From Hoplostethus atlanticus (taxonomy: Eukaryota; Chordata; Actinopteri; Trachichthyiformes; Trachichthyidae), in NCBI GenBank assembly GCA_034670405.1, contig JAXDDX010000038.1, forward strand, positions 2,541,501-2,605,500: a stretch of 64,000 nt of DNA, read 5' to 3'. A model generated the notes under the pieces. The model worked only from the letters and a program-made list of their open reading frames with translations, was not told the DNA's origin and did no database searches. Made by a program: the position numbers and the translations under genes. Positions 16,901 through 29,544 of the stretch are shown here, piece by piece (the first letter of the stretch is position 1; the number at the start of each line of letters is the position of its first letter).

Positions 16901-19892
16901 ACAACGCATCAGAAATCAAAGGAGGACCTGCAGCAGCCTTCCTAGCTGCTCTCTGAATGGTCTCTCCCTATCGGACTGTGGAATCCACTGGTAACACCCT
17001 TCAGCTGCAAAACGGAAGTTCTGTTTCCAATACCAAATTTCATAAGAGCCCTGAAAGAGCTGATAAAATTGGTTCAGGTGCTGGTGGTTTGTAAAATAAA
17101 ATAAAATAAATAAAAACAGTATGAGCACATGACCCTGTCAGACAGGGAAATGGGTCACAATCTATTGGTAGAGACACTGAACACACTAAACACACAGATA
17201 TGGAAGGAGTTCTCGAAAAATAGTCAAATCTAAACAAAAAGTGAATATTTGGCAATCAAACACAATGATATTAGCTGAATGATTCAGGTTTGCATTGTGT
17301 GAAGGTCAAGTTCAGTAAACAGTACTAGATAAGTCACTACTACACGCATTGTTCCTTTACCTGCTGGTGATATTTGTATTCATTCTCTCTCACACCCTAG
17401 CATCTCGTAGACAGACACACTGTGCAGTGGCCATTATTCATCAAACTTTACATTAACGCCTGGTTATTAAAACATGAAATAAAAATGTTATACTGATAGT
17501 GAAGTACTCTATAGCACACTGATAGCAAAAAGTGAAAATGACAAAAGATCTAAACAGTTTTAATTCTTCAGATGAAACTCAGAATGTTCAGAAGGCCTTG
17601 TACAAAACTTGTTCTGATATATGGTTTGTCTGAGATACAGGATTTTTTTCTTTTACTTCTTGGAAGAAGTGAAAATGAAAATGTGTTAAATCATCGTCAT
17701 AGATTTCAACTCTTCACAATACCTCTCAGAACTCCAGAGTCATATATTTTGTGAGGGGAACAAGGCCCAAGTAAACAAGTTTATATTTTAATTTATACCA
17801 AATTCATACTTATTAGAGTCTCATTAAGTTCAGAAATGGATAAATTTATGTTCCTAGCCAGCCCAGCCCCTCTGGGCTGCTTTCTGTTGTTGTTGATGTT
17901 GATGATGGTGTTTTTGCATCGATGGCATCATAACACAGTTGCTGACTCTACGTTTTCTGGGCCAGGGTGTCTGGAACAGCTAGGGAGCTCCATTCTTTCC
18001 TTTCATCTGGGAGTCAGACGGGCCTTTGTGTATTTGGCACCAGGGATGCAACTAGAAGACAGATTACAGTTTACAGGCTGCACTTCATGACAGCACAGTT
18101 GAAAACAACAATATCCGGGTGTTTTGTCATTATGTCTCTGCTGCTTTTTGTGTGCTTGTCTCTCACTTTCTCTGACCTCAGCTGATCGAGTACTCTAGGG
18201 TCCCGGTCATCCTGTTTCCTACTTGAATTCACTGGCTTTCTGCATGCGATTTCTTTAGGCCAGTACAATGAAGTCGACAGAAGCGCATTCTGAGGTCTGA
18301 TAGAGGAAGTACATTCAGGGGGGGGGGGGGCTGGGTAAATACAGGAAGTGGGCCTATTCTGGGTATCTGCTGAGCAAAACAAAGGTTTCATCCTGTTGTC
18401 TGTCTACACTGAACTGCTCAGCCAGAGGCACTTCAGTCGCCTCATCTCTGAATTACACCATTGGACATTTAGAGGCCACAGACACAAGTGGACGCAATTC
18501 TTCATGTTTTAGACATTTAATGAACAAAAGGGCCAATTGTGTGAATGCATATCATCTTAGGTCTAAATCTGTGGCTTGCAGGTGGCCTGAAATATGAGCA
18601 CTAAGTAAATGTAGAAGAGAAAACAAGTGACATTGGATTACTAATCGTGTAGTTCGTAACACACACATTTGCACTTAATCTACTAGATGAGTTGGAAGTG
18701 ACTCATCAGTCCTACCACTGTAATTAAACTCACAGATGCAGATCATTTTGTGGCTGAAACCAAGTGATGCAGTTATGGCTGAAAGTCATCGGCCGTAACC
18801 TCATCTTCACTCAATAGAAGAGATATAGTGTTTAGTAATATAGTGTATACTGAGTCATGGGTTACTTGGAACAGGATTACAGTAAACCGATTTCAACTAA
18901 ACACACATGCACACACAGAAAATCTGCTTTTTTTCATGCTGTGCTGGGAGAACACCGTGGTTTCGGAGAACTGCCAGACTTTCGCAACCACTGGCTTGCA
19001 CCACGGTCAGTCTGTTACATAATAAAACTACAGTCAAATGTTAGGACAAGGAGTCAAACTTTGACTATCTTGCACAGAGTATCTATTCCTTGAACTACAT
19101 CGTCGTCTGAACGTTACTGTACTGCAGCATATTACTACTGAACATAATATAATTGGCAGCAGATACCAGTCAAGAAAAGAACAAAGAACATATAGACCAT
19201 ATAGGCCCCATGGTATTTGTAGTCTAATCCTTTGTAACTCCTGTGTCAAGAGTTCTGAATTGTACTTGTGTTTCTCATGGAGCTAAGAAAAACATAATTC
19301 TGCCCGGGTGCTTTCTGTGAGATTCAATCTCAATTTTGAAAAGGAACAAATCATATTAAACAGAAATGAATAGACATAAGCAATTTCCTCAAACCAGGAA
19401 CAACGTCTGAGCACACACACAGCTCACACCCTCTCCTTCACAACTACACACACACACGCCCACACAACACAAATGTGTCACGTGTCAATGTTAAGAGTGC
19501 ACCAACCCCCTCTGGGAAAGGTGTGTATAAATAAACTAAGGAGCGGTTTCACTGGTATGAACAGGTATGTGAAGAAACGAAATAGAAACAGGTGAGGGTG
19601 AATAGATAAACAGAGATAGATAAAAGAGGAGACACAAACAGCTCAACGTGTACAAAGATACATGAGGAAGATAGAGAGTGAGGCGGTCCAGGATTCAGAG
19701 AAGGGTTCATCAGGGTAATTCCAATGAAACTGATATTAAGGTTGTTGAGGAAGTCATTTCCCTAAAATGTCTGTTTTTTTTCCTGAGTTTGCAAGATTCA
19801 ATTATGGGATATCATCGAATGGTATTTGTTTGATATGACTGAAAGAGATCTCACCAGGGCCCCCACCAAGTTCCACACACTGCCCCTCTTAT

Positions 19893-19935
<43 letters not shown>

Positions 19936-19939
19936 TACA
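16901..19939. other. No gene seen
   Basis: Non-coding DNA. There is a G13 homopolymer at 18318-18330. Short open frames are without recognisable domains. The segment up to about 17040 may be more of the dispersed repeat. Confidence 0.55.
19894..19929. repeat. (CA)18 microsatellite
   Basis: A 36-bp CA tract directly before the probable LINE tail. Confidence 0.95.
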
Positions 19940-20178
19940 TATAGACAACACATATTTATATATTTTTCACATATTTTTCATACTTTTTATATTCTTAATA
20001 TATTGTAAATAGGGTTGCTTCTTTTTACTTTTCACTTTGTACTGTAAATATTGCTGCTCTTTATATTGTATACACTGTTGTTGTTTTTGCACAATCCCGT
20101 AAGCATTGCCACTTTCGTTTCACTACACATCCTGTATGTGTATGTGACAAATAAAGTTGTTGAATCTTGAATCTTGAG
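19940..20178 (+). mobile_element. Probable 3' tail of a non-LTR retrotransposon
   Basis: An AT-rich stretch followed by 'gcacaatcccgtaagcattg', a TGTATGTGACAAATAAAG motif and a short terminal tandem repeat (TTGAATC, about three copies). This arrangement is typical of 5'-truncated LINE copies in fish genomes, which end in short 3' tandem repeats. No reverse transcriptase frame remains. The clade assignment (L2-like) is from memory and unverified. Confidence 0.5.
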
Positions 20179-22440
20179 AGATATCGGGTGTGGTAAGAGT
20201 GTTAGGTGGCTGCTGAGGAGGAATGTAGACTGCAGGTCTGTGGACGGGGGGATATGAGGAGTAACTTATGCAATGTGGTTTGGTTTCTGTGTTTGTATTG
20301 CTATTTCTGAACTCTTTGGCCTCCCTTTCAACTCTGAATGCAGTTTCAATAACAAACCCCCTACATATTAACTAGCAGCACAGGCTTACACGCACACACA
20401 CCCAAAAGAACAGACCATAACTGCTGATAATGTAGATCCATGACTTGACACTATTTTCTAGAAATAACTATTAACCTCGTCATGCAGCTCATCAAATCAG
20501 AACTTAACCATAGTAAATAAACAGGGATTTGTCGAGGTGACAGAAACTCTGGGCCCCATTGAAACTTATAACACATCAACAATTTGGCCTATCTAGTGAT
20601 GTTATGATTTTTTTTTCATACTTTGCGCATGACATTGTTTGCCTGGCCTTGGAGCGAGGGCAATGGGTGGATACATGTTATAACTCTACCTTGAGAGCTT
20701 GTCAGCTGTGGATTCTGGACCCATAACATTGTTCAATGTGGACACAAATAAGTGTATCCTGACAGACAGGTTAAATAAGATTATTGCAACTATTACAGAC
20801 AGACCAAATGGACAGAGCGCAGATAATGTGAGATGTACTCTGAATTGTGTCACAGCCAGTTATCTTAGAAACATACAGTTGATTTTCGTTGCACTTTTAT
20901 CAAATGGTTTCAGGCAATGGAAAAAAGCTCAACAGCACAGGTCAGAGTGAATGCATTTCTCTTTAATAGTTTTGAAAATCTGTCATCTTTCATCTGTCAT
21001 GTTGCTTGACATAAGGTTCTACATTTGACCCTCAGATAGCTCAGAGCAATTTGCAGGTCTTGGTTTGCTGAAGTACTAAAAACAGGGACTTTTCCCATCA
21101 TTGTGACTAACGCCATTTAGCGAGAAACTCAAAAGGTCAAGATGTTTGTTTAAGTGAGTTAAATTGACTCCCTGACTCTACTTTAAAGTTATCTTTTGAA
21201 CTAAAAATAAATTTTCTCATTTAATGATTTTTTCTTTAGGGATATCTTCAAGGGGGAAGTTGTGTTTAGAATGTGAAGTTTTTTTATTTACATACTCAAT
21301 AGATACTTTGTCAATAAAAAGGTCTTGAAAAAAGGTTAAACAAACACATTCACCACATACATTAAGAGCTGCAGTTTGGTGGTGAGAAGAAGAGAGCTGG
21401 GAGAGAGACTTGGGCGTATAGGGGACAGGAGCACAAAGCATGAAAAGCTCTGTATTAATGTATGGAGAGGCCACGAGGTACAAGCACGTGTGAGTAATGT
21501 TACATAATACTTTGTGTGTATATGTGTGTGTGTGCATTAGAGCTACAGAGAGGGAGAGAGGGGGAACACTAAGTAATAGACTGAGAAAAATGCACACCTT
21601 TGACCTGCAAATTGCTTGCAGGTTATAAATGGCTTTCCAGGCACAATGAAAAAGGTTATTCTGTACCTACAATAAAAAGCCTTTATAGGATGCATATACA
21701 CACATTCACATTTTGAAGGCCTATGGGAGAGAGACTGTGCACATGGCTGCTCACCGGATAGGTGTACTTGTTTATCCCATACAAATGAGAAATAAATATC
21801 CTGTAACTTTATATGATGAGGGTCTACAGGAATATGATGTTGCTTTGATACTAATGTGGATTAATTATGTCCTCCAAGTTTTAGTTGCCTCCTTTTTTTG
21901 GCTGACCTAAAAAAAAAAAACATTGTTTGGCTCCAAGCAACTCCTACAATACCCTTGCAATGCTCATATATATATTATATTTTAACTTCCTAAACCAACA
22001 TGAACAACATGTCTTGAGATGAGGTGGGTGCTGTGGATAGTAACAGTTAATTGATTAATTGGACAACATCGCCCTCTGGTGAAAATTCAAGTTGAAAAGG
22101 TTTTCCCTTTGCATGTTTTATCGCGATTGTTGTTCACTTGGTGAGAAAAAAACAAAACATGATTGATGTGTAAGTATAACAAAATACAATGTGCAGGAAA
22201 ATACTAACAGGTCGGCTTCCTCATGCATTGGGCCATTTTACCAAAGGTTTTACGGTGGTTGTCCAGTCTTCAGTGCTGTCTTATAAGTTGTGGATGCAAT
22301 GCCCACTGTGATAACACAACTTCACATTGTTGTTATCATCATAGCTGACATTGATTCAAATAGGACAGAGTAGCTGCTCAATCAGGCCATAGGGGCTTTG
22401 TGTAAAAGGGTAAAACACAAGTAAGGCAGAGTACACACTG
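20179..22440. other. No gene seen
   Basis: Non-coding AT-rich DNA. Open frames at 20699-20950 (plus) and 21217-21597 (minus) show no domain signature. Confidence 0.55.
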
Positions 22441-23948
22441 CTACAACATCATCAAGAAAAAGTTAAACTCCCCGGTCCTCCAACAGATGAAGTAAACCCC
22501 CAGCTGTCCTGAATCTCTTGAAAGCACTTGATTAGATCCTCTTTGTGTTCGTACAGTGTTCACTTCACCTCACCGCGCGGCCGCGCCACTACATTATCCA
22601 GGACACTGGTACATTTAGGAGACTGGGAGAAGAACGTAGAAAACCCGCTCAGGCTGGAGAAGAATATGCACACTCGGCTTGTTGCCTGTTGCATGATCAA
22701 CTTTAACTGATGTGCATAGCATGATATGTAGTGGGCATTCCCGTAAACATCTTGTACCCTTTTATTCACCCATCCACTTGCATTACGCTCGCTCCATCGT
22801 AGGCCTGGGCAATGATTCAATGAGTTTATGTTTCTGTCCCTCGTGGGCCGGCAGAATGTGCCATCTGGTCAAAAATAGATGTGGCAATTGTCTCTGCGTT
22901 GACAGTCTGGATGGAGGAAGCTGTAGAAGCGTTCCTGTGTCTGATTAGTTTTGTCTACTGTGGCAGTGGGGTGTGGTTTAGGCATCAGGCAGAGAGAAGG
23001 GGCAGCAGGGAGGTAGACACACCTGTGAGAGTTTAGGCTGATTAGCAGTCAGGCTTTGTTCCTGCAACCCTGTGCTTAGATCTCTCACAGTGAAGCTGGG
23101 ACCGGACTGACTGCTACACCCCAGAGACAGAAGCTGCCCTCTGCCTGGAAAGGCAGCAGTTACAGTGGGACTGGAAAGTCTGCATACAAGTGCATTTTGA
23201 GTTGTGTAAACGGGCCTGAGGGCCTTCCCTTTTGGTTCATGCAGTAAACTGTCTGTCTCACACACCGTTTCTTACATATCGCAAAACAAGCACCAACTGT
23301 GTTTGTATAGACAGATCTGTAGTGTCATCAGCCTCAATGGCTATAAAGTGAGCGTCACATATTTCCTCTGTTATATAGTCTGTCATTACAACCAACATGC
23401 CATCCAGCAGTTTGTTTTGAATAAACGTTATTCAAAAACACGTGCCCTTAAACACAGTAGCTGTTTTCAAAACACTGTCCGAGTTAGCTGCAAAATTCAC
23501 AAGCCCTTTATTTTAGATTGTATGCTCCTGTTCCTGTCGACTTCTTCATTGTGCTTTGCTATGCCAAGACAATATTCGTCATCCAGCTGCACAGCAATGT
23601 TTGTTTTGCCTAGCAATGATAATTTAATTTGGTTCTGCATGTGAGTCTCCTCGTGCTTTTTAATCTTCTCTAAACTTGTGTGAAAAAGTAGGCAGGGAAA
23701 GCAGAACACTGCATTATGTTGGGCACATCTGCACATGCAGGATTTTTCTCATACCAGGTGCGAGAGAAAGTCAGAATATACACTTTGCCACGATGACCTG
23801 ATAACTGGTGTATTTTTATGTCAGGAGTATCTGGTCCTAACTGCTTCAGCATTAATTTTTCTGTCAGGGTCCTTGTTCCAGATGGGAGTTTTTAGGTCTT
23901 CAACTGTAGGCGGTGCAGGTGCAAACTGAGCGCCTTCATTTTCCATCG
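22441..23948 (-). pseudogene. Degenerate hAT-superfamily transposase (ZMYM1/DUF4371-like)
   Basis: Fragments of one transposase can be read in order on the minus strand in different frames. About 23945-23830 has an N-terminal start beginning MENEGAQF. About 23850-23740 has an FSRTWYEKNPAC block. 23736-23497 has an FCFPCLLF zinc-finger-like block followed by HNEEVDRNR. About 23430-23255 has an IEADDTTDLS segment that fits the first catalytic Asp region. 22820-22560 contains DVYGNAHYISCYAHQL and FFSSLSGFSTFFSQSPK. About 22560-22441 reads EHKEDLIKCFQEIQDS. These blocks match what I know of fish hAT-like transposases related to ZMYM1. Frameshifts and an unmatched section at about 23250-22830 show that it is dead. 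Terminal inverted repeats and 8-bp duplications were not located, so the limits are approximate. Confidence 0.82.
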
Positions 23949-24442
23949 TAGCTAGCAAGCTAACGTTAAACTAAATTAAAACTTTTATACTAAACTATGC
24001 CCTTTCACTTTTACTTCACCTAAAACGTTTAACCTGGAAACCTCTGAATACAACAGATAATGTGCTAATCAACTTTCAAATATGTACTTTTTTAGTTGCG
24101 GTTTGACGACATGGAGAAACTATGCCAAGAGTTCTCCAATTTGGAAGGGTTGGTTAATTGCGCTGACTTAGCCGCCCTAAATGTATATTTTTGTGCGCTG
24201 CTGTTTGCCTAGTAGAAGCATATGGCTCAAGTAATTGATTGACAGGTCTCTGTCAGTCCCCATCCCTCCCCCTACACGGCACTAAGAACAGGCAGGCAGG
24301 CAGGCAATGATAGCGTTTTAGACCACTCATCAAGATTTAAACTTTCAAATTCACATTTTTGTGTGTCCAGAGGTTATTTCTTTATTGGAAATATATTATG
24401 CCCTCATTGTCTCTAGTTTTATGCTCCTAAGACTTATATCAA

Positions 24443-24494
24443 TTTCCATAGTAGTTGTTTGTTTTATTTAATAAACAAACAACTACTATGGAAA
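24443..24494. repeat. Perfect palindrome (22-bp arms)
   Basis: Arms 24443-24464 and 24473-24494 are exact reverse complements around an 8-nt AT loop. A diverged half-copy follows at about 24537-24571 (TTTATTTAATAAACA...TATGGAAAGTG). This could be a terminal piece of a MITE. Confidence 0.9.
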
Positions 24495-24579
24495 GTGTAT
24501 GTTTGTTAATTCTAATAATAAATATTCTTATATAATGTTTGTTTATTTAATAAACAGGTATTATGGAAAGTGTGATTTT

Positions 24580-24584
24580 AAAAA
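24580..24584 (-). terminator. RNA polymerase III terminator of tRNA-Phe
   Basis: Five A residues on the plus strand give TTTTT on the transcribed sense, about 16 nt past the end of the mature tRNA. This is the usual Pol III stop signal. Confidence 0.7.
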
Positions 24585-24599
24585 TGTTATTCCAACTTC

Positions 24600-24672
24600 T
24601 GCCGAAACCCGGGATCGAACCAGGGACCTTTAGATCTTCAGTCTAACGCTCTCCCAACTGAGCTATTTCGGC
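24600..24672 (-). tRNA. tRNA-Phe (anticodon GAA)
   Basis: The 73-nt reverse complement folds as a complete cloverleaf. A 7-bp acceptor stem (GCCGAAA with TTTCGGC) is followed by discriminator A at 24600. The D-arm sequence TAGCTCAGTTGGGAGAGC serves as A box and GGTTCGATCC as B box. The anticodon stem AGA/TCT encloses a loop with GAA at 24637-24639. It is intron-less, and no mismatch that would suggest a pseudogene was seen. It delivers phenylalanine in cytosolic translation. It stands alone here, with the palindrome 106 bp away. Confidence 0.96.
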
Positions 24673-27257
24673 GGTGTTACATGACATCGAGTAGGGGTAT
24701 GTCATATAGCAATTACTAGTAGTATGTGATACATGTTTCATGTGTTTTCCAGTCATGTTTCTCATCCTACAGAGCAGGGTTTTTTGTAGTCATTTCTGCT
24801 TATCTACACGTGTTTGTCCCAGTAGCACGATACCGCAACAAACTGGTTATGTCCCGAACGAATTAGCTTACACTAACTAGCTGGCTACCAAAGTTAACAT
24901 GTTTCCCAAACGGCTCGTCCGCTGGTCGTCTTTAATACTGTGAAGAGGCCGCAGAAGGTCCCAGAAGACCTTGGCTTTTGTAGAAAAAGAAGGGAGACGG
25001 GCTAGAAATGACAGAAAATGGTGAACAAACACGAGTATCCACATGCCAGTCGAGGACAAGTTGCTGTTCTACCGTTTCAACACAAGGTGGCACTGTTGGT
25101 TATCACAGAGGACTGTGACTGTGTGTGTGATGGCATGTGCCAACATGACTGATTTTTCCATTTGACACAATAGGGTTGAAATAGTCAAAGAAGCGCTTTG
25201 GCCTCTAAGGTCAACTACAGATGAATGATATATCCCTATAGTGGTTGTTTTAACAGAGGTGGTATGCTGCTTGTCATAAACCCTTATCGATAAATCCTAT
25301 GGCCTTTTACCTCTCCTTAACTTCGTCATATCATTTTCTCAGTGCTTTCTTGTTTCCAATGTTTCCACCTTTCTATCTTTGTGTATCCATGCACTCTCTA
25401 CCTCAACCAGTCCTTTTTTGTACCCTATTATTTTTCCTTCTTTTATTTGTACATGTACATGCATCACCAAACAGCTGAAGACATTTTTAATGCATTTTTG
25501 TTAAAGCCATGCAGTGTTTTGAATTGGCATTATTTGAAAAAAGTCTTCTTCATGCTTTGTATAAATCCTGCTGTACAATGAAATCAGAAATCAAACAGAC
25601 ACAGTTTTGCTCTCTGTATTAGATCCCTTTGAAGTCCCTATTTCCTGGCATAGTGCTCCTTGAACAGCTCAGCATTGTGTGCTGATAAGACTACTCAACG
25701 ATACAGAAAAAAGATAAAATTGATTAACACATTGATTAATCAGAAGGACCAGGACCAGGTCCAGCAGATGTCACAGTATGCCCTGGCAAAGCACCGTGTC
25801 AGTCTACGCTGTTGTATTCCTTTCCATCACAGCGCTCAAAACAAGGGCCAAAACATTTGCCAAAGTCATTACTGGTTGAATGAATGAGAGACTTTGAATA
25901 CTTCCTTGTGGGCTATTTCATGACATGATTTTTTTACTGAGACACTTTTTGGTTGGTGAAAGTGTGATGGGTAGGAACAACATTGCAGTAACATGGCGGT
26001 AACAATTTAGCTCACTAATCTTATCAGTCTGTGCTTATCAGTGTTTGGGTATTTCCTGATGGGGTTCTGCAGTGATGCAGTGCTGCCCCTTTATTAGTCA
26101 TATTATGTCCTGTTGCCAGCTTCTACCCCTCCTTTTCCCTCTCCCCTTTCCCACTAATCTCCCTACCACTCTCTCTCTCTCTTTTTGTCTCTCTGTCTTC
26201 CCCAAGGTGACTTTCCTTCCTTCACAGACACTGCAGCGGTTTTCCCCCTTTGTTCTGGAAGGCCCGAGTGTGGATAAGAGATGAGAGAGATGCAGACTGG
26301 TGGAATAAAGCGAAGGAAGGGAGGAAACGGGGGTGTGAAAGAGGAGAGGACTGATGAGATTATCAGGCAGGATGTTGGAAACTACAGCGTAGGACAGCTT
26401 CACTCTGTTAAAATACGAAATGAAATATCAAGATCCGGAGATTGAGCTGCCTAGACATATGTTTACCTGGATAACAAGATTCGTCCTCATTAGCACTGGT
26501 GATTAGCACTGCTGTCACATCATGATGAGGTATAGTGAGGGTTCACTACAGTCAGCACTAAATACTGCAAGTATCTGGGACAGAGTTTCTAAATTTAGGG
26601 ATCAGAGAAACAGGGAGTGGAAACAGGAGCTGTAGAAAGGGAAGGACAGGAGAAAAAAAAAGGAGAAAGATTTGGACGGTAAGGTCCAGAGGAAGGAGGA
26701 TGGAGGGATTCTGGAAGTGCCCCCAGCAGGATGGATCCATGTGGTATTCTGTTTAGACTGTAGAAATACAGCTGCAGTTGTAATGGATGTCCAATGACAG
26801 AACTCTTTATTTAGTAAGCTCATACAATCAGCCGTGTCACATAAGTAAATCAACAGAGCAACACAATTTGTATTTGTGATCATTCATTTCCAGTTCCCAT
26901 CTATTCAATCTGGAGGCAGGGTTCAAACCAACACTTTTGCTGATTTAACTCAAATTATAACTGTCATTTATTCTTCAACACTGTGTGGGGGATCTGGATC
27001 GTGCCTGCCAGCCCCCTGTGGATTGCCGATTCCACTCTTAAGCCTTCCACTCTTCTTAATCAGCGCCCCCCTGGCTGATTGCAAAGAGCTTCACCTGGGG
27101 CAAGATGGCTGCCTGGCTGCCGCCTGCTTGGGAATGTAATTCTTTCCCCAAAGTTTCTCGGTGGCAGATGCCCCAGTCTGTCACAGCGTTTTGTTTTAAT
27201 GCATCATTTACACTCTGTTAAATGTGTACCACACAGCCTAAGATGAGGTGCTGAGTT
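24673..27257. other. No gene seen
   Basis: Non-coding DNA. A 55-residue open frame from an ATG near 25044 (minus) has a hydrophobic start but no recognised homolog or splice support. CT-rich and GA-rich stretches lie at 26110-26210 and 26280-26360. Confidence 0.55.
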
Positions 27258-27376
27258 GCTTGTGGTAAAATAGAGTCCATGAAAAGGGAACACACTCAAA
27301 AATGTACATATGAGAATGGCTCGGATCTAAATTTGTGGGTGTGTTCCCTTTTCACAGACTTTATTTTACCTCAAGC
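27258..27376. repeat. 119-nt hairpin (40-nt arms)
   Basis: Arms 27258-27297 and 27337-27376 are reverse complements at 35 of 40 positions, separated by a 39-nt loop. Pairing does not extend outside. It could be a small foldback MITE, or a long hairpin if transcribed. Confidence 0.85.
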
Positions 27377-28574
27377 AAAAAAGCAAAATCACACGGGTCC
27401 AGGTGGTAGAAGTCCTCTCTTTTTATGCTCTTTTATGTACAAAATGACAGACCTCCCCCATATAAATAAACATCCATTTCCCTATGAATAAAAAATAATG
27501 CAGTTCAAAATCCACAAAACACCAAAATCAACGTTAAATATATAGACGAAGAGAACTGAGGTCGATCAACTTTTAGATAGATGAACTTTTTAATACAGAC
27601 TTTGTTTTGTTCTATACAGTAACACAATATAAATCTTGTACAATACTAACATTTCTTTATACACATGGTCATAAATGTACAGTACAGTGTACACACATAT
27701 TAACACAAATACACTTACATGTATCACATTAACCTCCCAACTCAATCAAAATGATGTGATTTTCTGGCCAGCAGATGATTCTGACCAAAAACACATTTTT
27801 CGACTAAAACCCGACATTTACGAGACATTTCAATATTTACATCCCTGAAAAAATGTACATGGATACACAAGAGCTCTTCTGTCTGCCTCGCAAACAGTGT
27901 AAAAGGGGTGAGGATGAAGGAGGAGATAGCCCAAAGCCTTAGGAGCTCTCTAAGACATGAGCCCATACAAAGTTTTAAGTGTATTGTATCTATTTACTGT
28001 ACACCATAAATCTTGACCAACTAGAACACCTACTATATAACAACTGACTGAGGGCTGGTTTATTGTAATATGTCCAGCAGGTTTCAAAAGGAGACATGAA
28101 GCCCTGAGGAGAAAGAGAGACGCAGATATAATGTAATATGTCCAGGACTCCATCCAGAAGCTGGTTGAGGCCTGTCTGTCAGCGCCGTCCAAAAGCAGTG
28201 GCTCTGCCTTCCAGAGCAACACGCAGCTAACATGAGGAGAAACCCCTCAGACCACGTCAGCGCTTCTTCTTCCATGATGGGATTTCTCCTGACTACAGAA
28301 ACTGGTTTGACTGTACATCCCATAGATAGGTGATTGAGTGGATAGTGTTACCAAAATATTGCCCTTTGATTCCCCCTGTAAAACTGAAGTGATACAATTT
28401 CAGCAGTATTACAGTAGCCTGTCATATACACATAGTTATGATAATAATTTGGTCTTCAATGTCGTGACCAACAGGCCCCTGCTATCAATCAGCAGATGAA
28501 GTTCCCTCTCCTCTCTCTTCCCTTTCTTTGGGAATTCTTTGTTCACATCCTGGGGGTCATTGCTTTGCTCATGA
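27377..28574. other. No gene seen, 3' side of gpr22
   Basis: AT-rich non-coding DNA lying beyond the probable gpr22 polyadenylation signals. Nothing recognisable. Confidence 0.5.
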
Positions 28575-28612
28575 TTTATTGCACATAATCATCATGGACA
28601 CACTTGTTTATT
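28575..28612 (-). promoter_or_regulatory. gpr22: Candidate gpr22 polyadenylation signals
   Basis: Two AATAAA hexamers on the minus strand (28607-28612 and 28575-28580) are the first after the gpr22 stop codon. They imply a 3' UTR of roughly 0.95 kb. Confidence 0.4.
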
Positions 28613-28622
28613 CACTTCAATT

Positions 28623-28658
28623 CACACACACACGCACGCACACACACACACACACACC
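28623..28658. repeat. (CA)n microsatellite
   Basis: CA tract with two CG interruptions, just upstream (plus strand) of the candidate poly(A) signals. Confidence 0.9.
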
Positions 28659-29455
28659 CAAACACACAAACAACCTTGCATGCATCCTCGCGACCGTTAT
28701 ACCTACAGTTAATTTCTCAAAAAAAAAGGATGTCATGCCTTTTAGCTTCAACTTGCATGCTTACTGCTGAAATATGGTGCTCTGTCTGAAATGAAATCTG
28801 AGTCAATTTTTTTTTTTTGCAATTTCTTGTAGTTTCACTTGAGCCTGTAAACTTTGAATCTGAATGCTTGCATTTGCCCATCGTTAATTCAATTCAATTC
28901 ATTATTATTTATGTGCAAACACTTTCACTCCGCTACGTTGTTGTAAACATACAGCAGGACATTCAGCACCATGAGAATCAATGAACTCAGTTAAGGCATG
29001 AAAAATTAAAGAAGAAAAGAAAAAATTATTAACTTCCATTCAGATTTTTTTTCACTGAGAATATCTGTGCAGGTATTGGTGTGCTTTCTTTCACAGATAA
29101 TGACTAAATGTTGGTCAATGTGCATCACATGTGTGTGTTTCTGTGCATGCGCACATGCACATGCACATGCAAATTGAGAGTACATGCAAGAGCAACAATG
29201 TATGCATTTGCTGTGTGTATGTATGCCCGGGGTGCACCCTAGCATATAGTTGTCATAATGCTTGTCCATCATCGCCATGGTGACGTGGCCATCTTGTCGG
29301 CTGGAAGCAGGCTAATGAGGGCCTGTGTAAGGAGAGCCGAGAGCAGGAGGCTCTAATTAAAGCTCAGGACAAACTTGCCTTCCACATCTGCATGGAGCTA
29401 GAGGTCATGGGATTTATCCTGACCTTTGTAAACTAACAGGTCCTCTCACACCCAT

Positions 29456-29521
29456 GCACACACACACACACACACACACACTTATACATACGTGCGCACA
29501 CACACACACACACACACACAC
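29456..29521. repeat. Two (CA)n tracts in gpr22 3' UTR
   Basis: CA tracts at 29456-29481 and 29496-29521 are separated by 14 bp. They lie within the first 90 nt after the gpr22 stop codon. Confidence 0.93.
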
Positions 29522-29544
29522 ATGCACACACATAGACACCAGCC

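Noticed and set aside
24877..25059. Small minus-strand frame with hydrophobic N terminus (MWILVFVHHFLSFLARL)
   Set aside because: It looks like a signal peptide, but no downstream exon, donor site or homolog could be recognised.
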